Shown here in pieces: positions 14,758 to 22,735 of a stretch of DNA of 33,235 nucleotides (position 1 is the stretch's first letter; every line of letters starts with the position of its first letter). Where the stretch lies: positions 1-33,235 of the forward strand of contig JBAVQS010000164.1 in NCBI GenBank assembly GCA_049694275.1, given 5' to 3'. The notes under the pieces are model-generated. The model saw only the letters and a program-made list of their open reading frames with translations, did no database searches and had not been told where the DNA came from. The position numbers and the translations under genes are program-made. The DNA comes from JBAVQS01 sp049694275 (GTDB lineage: Bacteria; Chloroflexota; Anaerolineae; UBA4142; SHND01).

Positions 14758-15528
14758 TCACTCACGCGGGATAGAATATACCCCTCTGGCGAGCATTAGA
14801 TCGGGCCCACACTCCATGTTCCCGATCCAGTCGACGAACTGGCGGACCATCGCCTTGCCCTCGAAGAGCGCCCCGTGCTGTGGCACAATCCGCTCAATAT
14901 CCAGATCGCGGATCATGGCCGTCCACTGCTTGAGTACCTTACTTGAAGGCATATACCGCTGGTGGAACGCTTCCATATACTGAATATGGGCATGAAAATC
15001 TTTCACAACACCGTACTGCTTCTCTGGCGGCATCACCGAGGCGCCCAGGTCCCCCGAAAAGAGAATCTTGGAAATCGGGTCGTACACCTGGAAATTGCCC
15101 GGTGAATGGATAAAGTGTGCAGGGATCAGGATCAACTCGGCGCCATTGAGGGATAGTCGCATCCCCGCATCCGGAATCCCCATTAACCGATCTCCCAGCA
15201 GGCTCCGCGTGCAAAAGGATGGAATAAAGCGCTCCCAGATTGTCGAGACTAAAATCCGCGCGTCGCAGACCAGCAAATAGCCGTTCAGCCCTGCGCCAAC
15301 GTCAGGGTCCTGGTGCGAGAGAAAGATATAATCCAGCTTTTGGGGCGGCAGGAATCGAGACATTTCGGCGACGAGGGCGGAAAAGAGCTTGTTGCCCCCC
15401 GGGTCCATCAAAATCCCTTTGCCATTGTGAATGATCAGAAACTGGTTGGCCTGAACATCGCCCTCTCCGGTGAGGTTATCAAACCGAATACAACGATGCG
15501 CCCCATTGTTATATAGTTCGCTTGGCAT
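14758..15528 (-). CDS. ODP-type metallo-beta-lactamase-fold diiron protein
   Basis: This 256-aa protein belongs to the FprA/ODP branch of the MBL fold. Candidate metal ligands are H72, D74 and D76 in LSHQDPDVG, H141 in HSPGNFQVYD, D160 in LFSGDLGAS and H218 in VPQHGALF. Relatives are diiron oxygen or NO reductases with a flavodoxin domain, or stand-alone oxygen-binding ODP proteins that sense O2 in signalling. No flavodoxin domain is attached here, favouring a sensor or a protein with a separate electron donor. The ATG at 15528 follows AAGGAG by eight bases; the in-frame ATG at 15558 has no such site. The gene converges on the receiver-Roadblock locus with a 70-base gap holding a 7-bp stem (14719-14741) without a T-run. 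A link to that locus is plausible but inferred. Confidence 0.8.
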   Translation of the reverse strand: MPSELYNNGAHRCIRFDNLTGEGDVQANQFLIIHNGKGILMDPGGNKLFSALVAEMSRFLPPQKLDYIFLSHQDPDVGAGLNGYLLVCDARILVSTIWERFIPSFCTRSLLGDRLMGIPDAGMRLSLNGAELILIPAHFIHSPGNFQVYDPISKILFSGDLGASVMPPEKQYGVVKDFHAHIQYMEAFHQRYMPSSKVLKQWTAMIRDLDIERIVPQHGALFEGKAMVRQFVDWIGNMECGPDLMLARGVYSIPRE

Positions 15529-15711
15529 GGATGCCACTCCTTCAGGATGATTGCGCATTATCGCACGTTTCTGCCTGATGGCAATTCATGTGCTGGCCGC
15601 TCATACATGGGCGCTTGTGGGTAGAGAATGTGCTACAATGGACCGCGGCAAAAAGAATGGACTCTTCATCCAGAGCTTTGCCCGTGTTGAAACACAGGCG
15701 ATGAACGGACT

Positions 15712-16803
15712 ATGAAACCCATCCTCGTTCTCGGTGCAACCGGTTATACCGGCGAGCGGATCGCCCGCGCCCTGGTCGCGCGCGGCGCAGATGTTATTCT
15801 CGCCGCGCGCCGGCGTCCCTTGCTCGAACGCCTCGCCGCCGAGCTTGAGGTCGCCAATCCGGTCCGGGTGATTGATTCGCTGGAACAGGTTGACGCGTTG
15901 CTGGACGGCGCCGGGGTCGTAATCAATACCATCGGCCCGTTTCAAAAATACGGTTTGCCGATTGTCGCCGCAGCCATTGCGCACGACCTGCACTACCTGG
16001 ACATTACCGGCGAGCAGGCGTTTATGCAGAGCGTGCTCAACCTGTTGGATGGGCCGGCCCGCGCCCACGGGGTCGCCGTCCTGTGTGCACAGGCATTCGA
16101 GTATGCGTTCAGCTATTGCGGGAGCGCGGCGCTCGTCGAGAAATTCGGCGCACCCGCGGGGATCGAGATCTTTTACCGGGCGCAAGGCGGAGGAATCAGT
16201 CACGGGACAGCTCAATCGGCGATGGGCATGTTGGGAGAAAGACTGGTGACCTTTCGCGATGGCCGGCTCGTCGCCATGCCGCGCCGGTGGACCCCCGAGC
16301 ATGTCCGGTTTCCCGGCGAAACCCGGATCAACTATGCCATCCCTTTTCCGGGGGGCGAGTGCCTTTTCATCCCGCGCAGCCTGCCCGGGATCAAGAGTGT
16401 AAGCGGTTATCTGGTCACGCCCCGTCTCGCGGCGACTGTAGGGACGGGGTTTATGGCGGCCCAAAGAATTGTCCGGGGAGCATTGCACATTCCCGGGGTG
16501 CAGGGCGCGCTTGACCGGGCTATTGATTGGGCCGCGCCCGAACCGGGAGAGGCGGCGCAGGCGAGCGCGCGCTTTTCCGTCTTCATTCGAGGGACCGGTT
16601 CAAAAGAGATCCCCTATTGTCTCGTGCAAGGACAGGATGTCTATGGGACCAGTGCGCAGATTGCCGCACAGGTGGCGCAGTGGCTTGCCGCGGGCAAGTC
16701 CCGCGCGGCCGGTGTGATCTCGACCGACCAGGCTTTTGGCGCACGTCCCTTGCTGGATGCCCTTGCGCCCCATGGGGTAACTTACGAGTTAGGAACTGCA
16801 TGA
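15712..16803 (+). CDS. Saccharopine dehydrogenase-like NAD(P)-binding oxidoreductase (trans-acting enoyl reductase-like)
   Basis: This 363-aa cytosolic protein has an N-terminal Rossmann fold: ILVLGATGYTGERIARALVA is the dinucleotide-binding loop, AARRR after the second strand suggests NADP(H), and VVINTIGPFQKYGLPIVAAA with HYLDITGEQAFM matches the Sacchrp_dh_NADP group (PF03435), which includes mycobacterial trans-acting enoyl reductases. The middle and C-terminal parts (GGGISHGTAQSAMGML, VITTDQAF-like end) fit the same family. The substrate is not evident. A TGC-TACAAT extended -10-like element at 15634-15639 may be its promoter. The stop overlaps the ATG of the next gene (ATGA), indicating a two-gene operon with a beta-propeller protein, an unusual partner. 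Confidence 0.8.
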   Translation: MKPILVLGATGYTGERIARALVARGADVILAARRRPLLERLAAELEVANPVRVIDSLEQVDALLDGAGVVINTIGPFQKYGLPIVAAAIAHDLHYLDITGEQAFMQSVLNLLDGPARAHGVAVLCAQAFEYAFSYCGSAALVEKFGAPAGIEIFYRAQGGGISHGTAQSAMGMLGERLVTFRDGRLVAMPRRWTPEHVRFPGETRINYAIPFPGGECLFIPRSLPGIKSVSGYLVTPRLAATVGTGFMAAQRIVRGALHIPGVQGALDRAIDWAAPEPGEAAQASARFSVFIRGTGSKEIPYCLVQGQDVYGTSAQIAAQVAQWLAAGKSRAAGVISTDQAFGARPLLDALAPHGVTYELGTA

Positions 16804-18017
16804 AAACCTGTCTCTCGCGCCTGCTGGTCATTATTCTTTCCCTCACCCTGCTGATCGGCATCGGTCTCGCCGCTTATCTAATCTGGTTCAATACCGCGCC
16901 GCTTCCGCCAACGCCGCTAGGGATCGAGTTCAGGTCGGTAGAGGCCGGAGATATTGTGACGGTTTCGGCGAATGTGCGCGGGGACCAGGTGAGTCGGGCC
17001 GAGTTGTGGGTGGAGGACCAGCGCGTCGCTTTTGAAGCGAACCCCAACCCGGCGCTCGCTGGCGATTGGACGGTGGCGTGGCAGTGGACTCCGCCGGCCC
17101 CGGGCGTTTATCCGCTCGCCGCGCGGGCGTTTGATCAGGCGGGTCACTATGCGGGTACCGCGCCTTTTGAAGTGGTGGTTCCGCCGCACCTGCGGCTGGT
17201 TTTTGCCTCGAATCGCGGCGGCCGGTATGGGCTGTATTCTTTGGCGATTGCGACTCGCGAAACGATGCCCCAGAGCCCATCTACCGGCGACGAGCGCCAG
17301 CCCGGAGTTTCGAGCCTGCAGGTGCTCGCGTTTGCCTCGAATCGCAGTGGTGCATGGCATATCTGGACTCGGCCCCTGAGCGGAGGTAACGCGGTCGATT
17401 TGACCCCGGATGTGCCCGCGGCACAAGGGCCGGCCTGGGCGCCGGACGGTCAGCGCCTGGCGTTCGAGCTCGTCAATTCGAATGTGACCAACATTTTTGT
17501 GAGCGATGCGCACGGGCAGAATCGCGTGCAGGTGACGAACGGCGATACCTACGACGGGCAGGTGAGCTTTGCGCCGAACGGCCGGCAAATTGCCTTTGCC
17601 AGCAAGCGCGGTGGTCAATGGGATATCTATGAGGTGGATCTGGACGGTCAGAATCTGGCGCGGCTGACAAACGACACGGCGCAGGACTGGCAGCCGGCAT
17701 GGTCGCCTGATGGCGGACGGATTGCCTTTGCCTCCACCCGCAGCGGCATTTCGCAGATATACATGATGGCCGCATCCGGGAATGGCGACCCCATCCAGGT
17801 AACCAATCTGCCCGCCGGGGCCGAGTTCCCCGCCTGGTCGCCTGATGGAAACTGGCTGGCGTACGTCGGGTACAGCGGCGACGCCGAAGGGACGAACCGC
17901 CGCGAGCTCTATTTACTTTATGCGCCCGCGAACAAACCCCTCGTCCCCGGAAGCGGGCTCATCCGTCTGACGCAGAATGCGTTTGACGATACCGAGCCGG
18001 CGTGGGTCAGTCCGTAA
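16800..18017 (+). CDS. Membrane-anchored TolB-like beta-propeller protein
   Basis: This 405-aa extracytoplasmic protein begins with a signal anchor (LLVIILSLTLLIGIGLAAYL, about residues 8-27). A beta-sandwich of about 100 residues follows (TVSANVRGDQVSRAELWVED up to FEVVVPP), then a propeller of PD40/WD40-like repeats. The repeats are marked by LVFASNRGGRYGLY, LAFASNRSGAWHIW, IAFASKRGGQWDIY and IAFASTRSGISQIY, each with a PAWAPDG or PAWSPDG turn. Such domains usually mediate protein contacts at the envelope. The ATG at 16800 overlaps the upstream stop as ATGA and coincides with the signal anchor; the frame is open back to 16527 but that part only antiparallels the previous gene in another frame. 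Ends with TEPAWVSP, so the last repeat closes the propeller. Confidence 0.85.
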   Translation: MKTCLSRLLVIILSLTLLIGIGLAAYLIWFNTAPLPPTPLGIEFRSVEAGDIVTVSANVRGDQVSRAELWVEDQRVAFEANPNPALAGDWTVAWQWTPPAPGVYPLAARAFDQAGHYAGTAPFEVVVPPHLRLVFASNRGGRYGLYSLAIATRETMPQSPSTGDERQPGVSSLQVLAFASNRSGAWHIWTRPLSGGNAVDLTPDVPAAQGPAWAPDGQRLAFELVNSNVTNIFVSDAHGQNRVQVTNGDTYDGQVSFAPNGRQIAFASKRGGQWDIYEVDLDGQNLARLTNDTAQDWQPAWSPDGGRIAFASTRSGISQIYMMAASGNGDPIQVTNLPAGAEFPAWSPDGNWLAYVGYSGDAEGTNRRELYLLYAPANKPLVPGSGLIRLTQNAFDDTEPAWVSP

Positions 18018-18069
18018 AATCAGCGACCTTGCCGCTTAACGTGTCCAAAATATACTCCGCCACAAATAA

Positions 18070-18098
18070 TTGCTCACCCCTTTTGACGGTGCTATAAT
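18070..18098 (+). promoter_or_regulatory. Promoter giving a leaderless message for the PA14 protein gene
   Basis: TTGCTC (18070-18075), 17 bp, TATAAT (18093-18098). The start codon lies at 18107, so transcription should begin within about two bases of it. No Shine-Dalgarno is present. Confidence 0.62.
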
Positions 18099-18106
18099 TC
18101 GAGCGC

Positions 18107-19837
18107 ATGTCGCGCCTCAAACTTTTACTCCTCGGCTTTATGCGCCCTTGTAGAGATCTGTCCGTGCGCACGTCAAGCGCCCTTTCAGCGATGGGCTCGC
18201 TATGCCTGTTTGTCCTCTTGCTTGCCGTCGCCGGTTCTCCACTTCATGCCCAATCCGCTGGCGCGTTCACCGGTGAGTATTACAATAATCTCGATCTCTC
18301 CGGCGCGCCGGCGTTTATCCGGCAGGACCCCGAGATTAATTTCAACTGGGGCGCCAGTGCGCCGGACCCCGCAATCACCACCGACAGCTTTTCGGTCCGA
18401 TGGACCCGGTGGTATAACCTCGACTCGGCCGGCCCCTACAGCCTGACTCTTACGACGGATGACGGCAGCCGGCTCTGGGTGGATGGCAACCTGGTCGTCG
18501 ATATGTGGTACGACCACGGTCTGCTGACGCGCATGGCGACGCTCACTCTCGCCGCGGGCTATCACCTGGTTCGCGTCGAGTACTATAATCATGGCGGCAG
18601 CGCGACGGCCATCATGAGCCTCTCCTTTACCGGGACCTACCCGGACTGGAAGGGCGAGTATTTCGACAATCCAGACCTGACGGGCGCACCCGTTCTGGTC
18701 GTCAACAATCCCGAGATCAATTTCAATTGGGGTGTGAACTCGCCCGATCCGCGTATCCCGGCCGACCGCTTTTCGGCGCGCTGGACGCGCAGTCAGTATT
18801 TCGACGCAGGGACCTATCGGTTTACGCTGACCACCGACGATGGCTCGCGGGTGTGGGTGGGGGACCGTCTCTTGATCGACCAGTGGCGCGACCAGCCACC
18901 GACAGCCTATACCGCCGATATGACGCTGGCGGCGGGGACCTATCCCCTGCGCGTCGAGCATTATGACCGCAGCGGGAACGCTTCCATCCAGCTCTCATGG
19001 GCCACTGCGCCGACGAGTAGTGTATGGAACGGACAGTACTTTGCCAGCCAGGACCTGACGGGAAATCCGGCGCTGACGCGTAAGGATGCGGACCTCGCTT
19101 TTAACTGGGGCGCAGCGGGGCCGGGCTCGCGTATTTCGGGTGACATCTTTTCCGCCAAATGGGATTCGGCGCGCACGGCACCCGTTGCCGGGTTCTATAC
19201 GGTTTATGCGACGGTCGACGATGGGGTGCGCGTCGCGGTCGATGGCAATCGCCTGATCGACGCATGGCGTGACCAGCCGCCGACTAATTATGCTGCCGTG
19301 GTCTATCTCGCGGCGGGGGTGCACAACTGGCATGTTGAATATTACCAGCACCTGGGAGGCGCGAGCCTGACCGTCCAGATTGTCACGGGCATCGCCTCCA
19401 CGCCCCTCACGACCGGCAACGACATCAACGTCCAGGTCGGCGGCGCGGGCTGGTTGGCGGGAAGCGGAACAGACTGGCAAAAAGGGCAGAACGGCAGCGC
19501 GAGCTGGGTATCAAGCCTGAACAATGCCTTTACCCTGCCGACCTATAACTGGGGGCGCTGGTATCCCGCCCTCCCGGCGGCGCGCAGCTATGAGGTTCTG
19601 GCCTATATTCCGGCCGGGACCGCAACCACGCGCAGCGCGCATTATCTCATTGCCCATGCGGGAACGGTCACATTCCAAACCATCCCACAAACCGCGTACA
19701 AAGACCAATGGGTTAGCCTGGGCGCTTACTATTTCAATGGTCTTGGGAGCGAATTCGTTGCGCTCGCCGATGTCACCTACGAGTGCCCCCGTTGTTATAC
19801 GGTAGTATGGAGCTCGCTCAAGTTTAGCCCGAGGTAA
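18107..19837 (+). CDS. Secreted protein with three PA14 domains and a golvesin-type C-terminal domain
   Basis: The 576-aa protein has a signal peptide (hydrophobic SLCLFVLLLAVAG, likely cut after LHA near residue 48). Three PA14 modules follow at about residues 54-174, 183-300 and 305-430, each opening with GEYY/GEYF/GQYF and carrying INFNWG or LAFNWG, F-S-x-[RK]-W, and the DDGSRLWVDG / DDGSRVWVGD / DDGVRVAVDG calcium-site loop with DD. PA14 modules commonly bind glycans. Residues 432-576 (YEVLAYIPAGTATTRSAHYL, WVSLGAYYFNGLGSEFVALA) match the beta-sandwich seen at the C-terminus of golvesin and polysaccharide lyases. No catalytic domain is present, so a surface adhesin or matrix binder is likeliest. 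The ATG at 18107 follows directly on a -10 box. Confidence 0.87.
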   Translation: MSRLKLLLLGFMRPCRDLSVRTSSALSAMGSLCLFVLLLAVAGSPLHAQSAGAFTGEYYNNLDLSGAPAFIRQDPEINFNWGASAPDPAITTDSFSVRWTRWYNLDSAGPYSLTLTTDDGSRLWVDGNLVVDMWYDHGLLTRMATLTLAAGYHLVRVEYYNHGGSATAIMSLSFTGTYPDWKGEYFDNPDLTGAPVLVVNNPEINFNWGVNSPDPRIPADRFSARWTRSQYFDAGTYRFTLTTDDGSRVWVGDRLLIDQWRDQPPTAYTADMTLAAGTYPLRVEHYDRSGNASIQLSWATAPTSSVWNGQYFASQDLTGNPALTRKDADLAFNWGAAGPGSRISGDIFSAKWDSARTAPVAGFYTVYATVDDGVRVAVDGNRLIDAWRDQPPTNYAAVVYLAAGVHNWHVEYYQHLGGASLTVQIVTGIASTPLTTGNDINVQVGGAGWLAGSGTDWQKGQNGSASWVSSLNNAFTLPTYNWGRWYPALPAARSYEVLAYIPAGTATTRSAHYLIAHAGTVTFQTIPQTAYKDQWVSLGAYYFNGLGSEFVALADVTYECPRCYTVVWSSLKFSPR

Positions 19838-19872
19838 AACTCCTCCCAGGAATCCAAAATCATTGCATCTTG

Positions 19873-21204
19873 CTATTGGCTCGGATTATCGGGCAGCGCC
19901 ATGATTGCGAGAAAGCGCTCTATTTCATACAGCGCTGCCTGCGCCGGCGGAGACCAGCGCGGCAGGACGAGGTCAAAGGCATGGTCCGTCTGGGGCAGGA
20001 TCAGCGAGACGACCGGGACGCCGGCCGCACGCAGCTTTTTTTCGAGGGCGAGTGTCCCTTCGACCGGTACGAGCAAATCCTCGCCGCCGTGAATCAGCAG
20101 GGTCGGCGGGCAGCCGGGGTGGACGTGGTGCACCGGGGAAAAGAGTTCGTATTTTTCGGGGAGCTCTTCGGGGTGGCCGCCGAGCAGGTAGAGAAAGGCG
20201 GATGTTTGGGTGGGCTTGTGGAGACCCATGTGCGTATAACGCTCGCCCATGAGCGATTGGAGTAATTGGCGCACCAGTCCCGGCTTGCTCACGGTCAGTT
20301 CGCGCTCCAGCTCGCGAGTCGTGATATGCTGCGCGGTATGATAATAGTTGGCGGTGAGGTCGGAGGGGCCATAGATGGCGACCACTCCGCACACGCCAAG
20401 CTCCAGCCCTTGCAGGTCGAGCGGAGTCAGCTCGGGGTGGTCCCCGCTAAAAGCGGCGAGCATGGTGATGTGCGACCCGGCCGATGCGCCGCCAATGACG
20501 ATCCGGTCCGGATCGACGCCGTACTGTGCGCCATGCTCTTTGAGCCACGCGACGGCGCGCTTGGCGTCGCCGACCATTCCGAACATATCTGTCTCGGGTG
20601 ACATGCGATAGGCGACATCCATAATGAGATGTCCCTGTGCGGCGAGTTGGCGAAAGAGGAGGCGGGTGCCCATATCCTTGTCGCCCAGGTACCACGCGCT
20701 GCCGTGAAGATAGATAAACGCCAGCCCCGACGGTTCCACGCACATGGACGGAAGCCAGAGATCGCAGAGGAGCTGGCGCGATGTCCCCGGGATGGTTGCA
20801 AAGGGAACATCGCGCTCGTGGGCGACCTGCGGCGGCGCCGGCATGAGCCAGGTCCAATGCCCGTGCAGCATCCTGGATTTGCGCTCATCGGGAATGCGTT
20901 CCCACCAGTCCGCCCCAAAGGCCCCTGCGAAACCATCGTCGAACTTGACACTCTTCCAGACATAGCGTGCAGAGGTCACGGCGGCAAACAGCCCCGCCAG
21001 CGCGGCGAGCGGCGATCCGGAGATGAGCCCGAGGAGTGCGCTCACAAGACCGCTCAGGGCGACGAAAGGGGAGAGCGCCCCCGCCACAAGCCGCAGCGGC
21101 CAGATGAGAATGCCCCATGGCATGCGATTCTTGACGAGGATGAGGCCGCTGTATATGGCTGAAAGGATGGCGAACGTATTCGCCAGGGCGCGGATGGTTT
21201 TCAT
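19873..21204 (-). CDS. Membrane-anchored alpha/beta hydrolase (esterase/lipase family)
   Basis: The 443-aa product starts with two or three hydrophobic segments (residues 1-85: AILSAIYSGLILV, LVAGALSPFVALSGLVSALL, LAALAGLFAAVTSARYV). A HSL/carboxylesterase-like alpha/beta hydrolase domain follows: FIYLHGSAWYLGDKDMGTRL gives the oxyanion HG motif, GGASAGSHITML carries the nucleophile Ser, LLIHGGEDLLVPVE the acid and LPQTDHAFDLVL the catalytic His. It probably hydrolyses esters at the membrane. The ATG at 21204 follows AAGGGATATCC and begins the first hydrophobic helix; the in-frame ATG at 21249 adds 15 residues without such a site. It converges on the PA14 gene with a 35-base gap and stands divergent from the coiled-coil gene across a palindromic repeat. 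Confidence 0.86.
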   Translation of the reverse strand: MKTIRALANTFAILSAIYSGLILVKNRMPWGILIWPLRLVAGALSPFVALSGLVSALLGLISGSPLAALAGLFAAVTSARYVWKSVKFDDGFAGAFGADWWERIPDERKSRMLHGHWTWLMPAPPQVAHERDVPFATIPGTSRQLLCDLWLPSMCVEPSGLAFIYLHGSAWYLGDKDMGTRLLFRQLAAQGHLIMDVAYRMSPETDMFGMVGDAKRAVAWLKEHGAQYGVDPDRIVIGGASAGSHITMLAAFSGDHPELTPLDLQGLELGVCGVVAIYGPSDLTANYYHTAQHITTRELERELTVSKPGLVRQLLQSLMGERYTHMGLHKPTQTSAFLYLLGGHPEELPEKYELFSPVHHVHPGCPPTLLIHGGEDLLVPVEGTLALEKKLRAAGVPVVSLILPQTDHAFDLVLPRWSPPAQAALYEIERFLAIMALPDNPSQ

Positions 21205-21311
21205 GGATATCCCTTGTGGTGTGGGTTTGTAATATTTGGACGCGCCCATTTTCGCGCTAATCTCGCAATAGACAAATCAGGCAATGCCGGTATGCAGACC
21301 CTTTTCGACGG

Positions 21312-21398
21312 GTGATTCCTCACAAGCGACAGATGCGGTTTGCGTTAGCGAGATTCTTCACTACGTTCAGAATGACAAACCGAGATGTGAGGAATCAC
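21312..21398. repeat. MITE/REP-like palindromic element
   Basis: GTGATTCCTCACA (21312-21324) and TGTGAGGAATCAC (21386-21398) are perfect 13-bp terminal inverted repeats. Inside, CGGTTTG pairs with CAAACCG (to 21382) and ATTCT pairs with AGAAT around CACTACGTTC, so the whole 87 bp folds into one interrupted hairpin. The inner part reads GATTCTTCACTACGTTCAG; in the antisense frame it yields CHSERSEESR, the familiar signature of a dispersed palindromic repeat found in many bacterial genomes. No transposase is encoded. The coiled-coil gene's promoter starts just after it. Confidence 0.75.
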
Positions 21399-21425
21399 CA
21401 CTTTTCGAGTATCGGTAATCTCAAG

Positions 21426-21431
21426 TATAAT
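21426..21431 (+). promoter_or_regulatory. -10 box directly ahead of the coiled-coil gene
   Basis: TATAAT ends nine bases before the ATG at 21441, predicting a leader of zero to three bases. The -35 region (TTCGAG at 21404-21409, 16-bp spacing) is poor, and no Shine-Dalgarno is visible. Confidence 0.5.
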
Positions 21432-21440
21432 GTACAGGCT

Positions 21441-22619
21441 ATGGAGATGCTCGACGCGCTCGCGCTCATCGGTGTGGTATTGCTGGCGTCGGTTGTGATC
21501 TGGCTGGAACGTAAACGGCGCGCAGCGCTGTTGACCCTGTCGCACGACCGGCATCGCCTGGTTCGCTCGCTGCGGCATCAACAGTACGCGCTCCAGACGG
21601 CGCGCAGTCACTCGGATGAATTGCAGGAACATCTCGAACAGACCCAGGCCTCTCTCCAGTTGAGCCACGCGGAAAAGCAGCAACTGGGGGAGCGCATCCG
21701 CCTGCTGGAGGGGAAAACCGCCGCGCTGCAAGAGCGCGTCGCCGTCGCACAACGGACCGTGGCGGAGCGAGATGCGGTCATCGCACAGGTCAAGCAGCAG
21801 GTGGATAGGACCCGCCGCGCGCTGGCCGAAGCGCAGGCCAACCTGAGCGAGAGTGCGGATACGCTCGCCGAGCGCAACCTGGTCCTGGCACAGCTTCGCG
21901 GGCAACTGAACGAGGCGACAAACCGGGCCGACCAGTTGAGCGGGCAACTGACCGAGGCGCGCCGCGCACTGGTCGAGCCCGAGCTCACCGTCGCCCGGCT
22001 GGAAGCGCAGGTCGCCGAGCACAAGAGCCGCGCCGAGCTATTGGCCGCGCGCCTCGCGATGGGCGACCGGGCCATCGGCGAACGGGATGCGCTCGTCAAA
22101 CAACTGGGCGGGCAGTTGACCCAGATGTCCGGCGATACCCGGCAGCTCGGCGAGCAGGTGATTGCTGCCGAACGCGGCCTTGCCGAACGCGACCAGACCA
22201 TTTTGCTGCTTCAGGAACGGTTGAACGATGTATCGGACCTGGTCGAGGAATCGCGGCAGGGATTGCTCGAATTTCGGCAGATTGGCGAAGAACTGCGTAA
22301 GGCCGAGCAGGGCCTCTCGGCGCGCGACGAGACGATTGCCGAGCTCCAGACCCGCTTGAACGAGGTGTGTGATCTCATCGAGGAATCACGCGAGCATTTG
22401 GTCGCATCCAGAAAACCGCCGGCTGACGACCTGACTCTCATCAAGGGGATTGGCCCGATGTTTCAAAAGCGGCTGTGGGAAGCGGGCATCCGCCACTTTC
22501 AGGACCTGGCAGCGCTTTCGCCCGAGAAACTCGCCGCTCTCCTTCAACCGTCCGGCGGTCGTAAACGGGATTATGGAAATTGGATTGAGCAGGCGAAACA
22601 GCTTGCAAATGAACAATAG
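21441..22619 (+). CDS. Membrane-anchored coiled-coil protein with C-terminal helix-hairpin-helix domain
   Basis: The 392-aa protein begins with one membrane helix (ALALIGVVLLASVVIWLERK). A long Glu/Gln/Arg/Leu-rich coiled coil of about 290 residues follows, then about 60 residues starting DDLTLIKGIGPMFQKRLWEA and including FQDLAALSPEKLAALL. The last part is the helix-hairpin-helix domain seen in proteins annotated as flap-endonuclease-1-like predicted nucleases (COG3743 type). No nuclease residues are evident; HhH motifs bind DNA non-specifically, so a membrane-to-DNA tether is a reasonable guess. Two coiled-coil stretches (GLAERDQTILLLQERLNDVS and GLSARDETIAELQTRLNEVC with their flanks) are near copies. 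The ATG at 21441 sits on the membrane helix; the upstream frame from 21312 runs through the palindromic repeat and is rejected. Confidence 0.8.
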   Translation: MEMLDALALIGVVLLASVVIWLERKRRAALLTLSHDRHRLVRSLRHQQYALQTARSHSDELQEHLEQTQASLQLSHAEKQQLGERIRLLEGKTAALQERVAVAQRTVAERDAVIAQVKQQVDRTRRALAEAQANLSESADTLAERNLVLAQLRGQLNEATNRADQLSGQLTEARRALVEPELTVARLEAQVAEHKSRAELLAARLAMGDRAIGERDALVKQLGGQLTQMSGDTRQLGEQVIAAERGLAERDQTILLLQERLNDVSDLVEESRQGLLEFRQIGEELRKAEQGLSARDETIAELQTRLNEVCDLIEESREHLVASRKPPADDLTLIKGIGPMFQKRLWEAGIRHFQDLAALSPEKLAALLQPSGGRKRDYGNWIEQAKQLANEQ

Positions 22620-22645
22620 CGCAGGGATCGCTCTCCTACCTGTGG

Positions 22646-22703
22646 TATAATCGGTTCCGCTCGGCGTCGAGTCTGCTTGTTCCCGGCTCGGCGTTTTTCT
22701 TTT
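22646..22703 (+). promoter_or_regulatory. carAB promoter and attenuator-like leader
   Basis: TGG-TATAAT (-10 at 22646-22651, extended form) predicts a start near 22658. Soon after, CGTCGAG (22665-22671) can pair with CTCGGCG (22687-22693, one G-U) to form a 7-bp stem directly followed by TTTTTCTTTT (22694-22703), an intrinsic-terminator shape. CTCG at 22660-22663 can pair instead with CGAG at 22668-22671, which would break that stem. GCTCGGCG occurs twice (22659-22666, 22686-22693). Pyrimidine-dependent attenuation is a fair guess for carbamoyl-phosphate genes but no PyrR-type site is recognised. Confidence 0.5.
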
Positions 22704-22735
22704 GTACTGCATTGTGATCGGAGAGGAGGCGACTT

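Noticed and set aside
15601..16488. 295-codon minus-strand frame across the oxidoreductase gene
   Set aside because: No domain pattern; opposite strand encodes a clear Rossmann-fold protein.
16527..16799. 91-residue N-terminal extension of the TolB-like protein
   Set aside because: It lies wholly inside the previous gene in another frame, is Arg/Gly-rich, and precedes the signal anchor.
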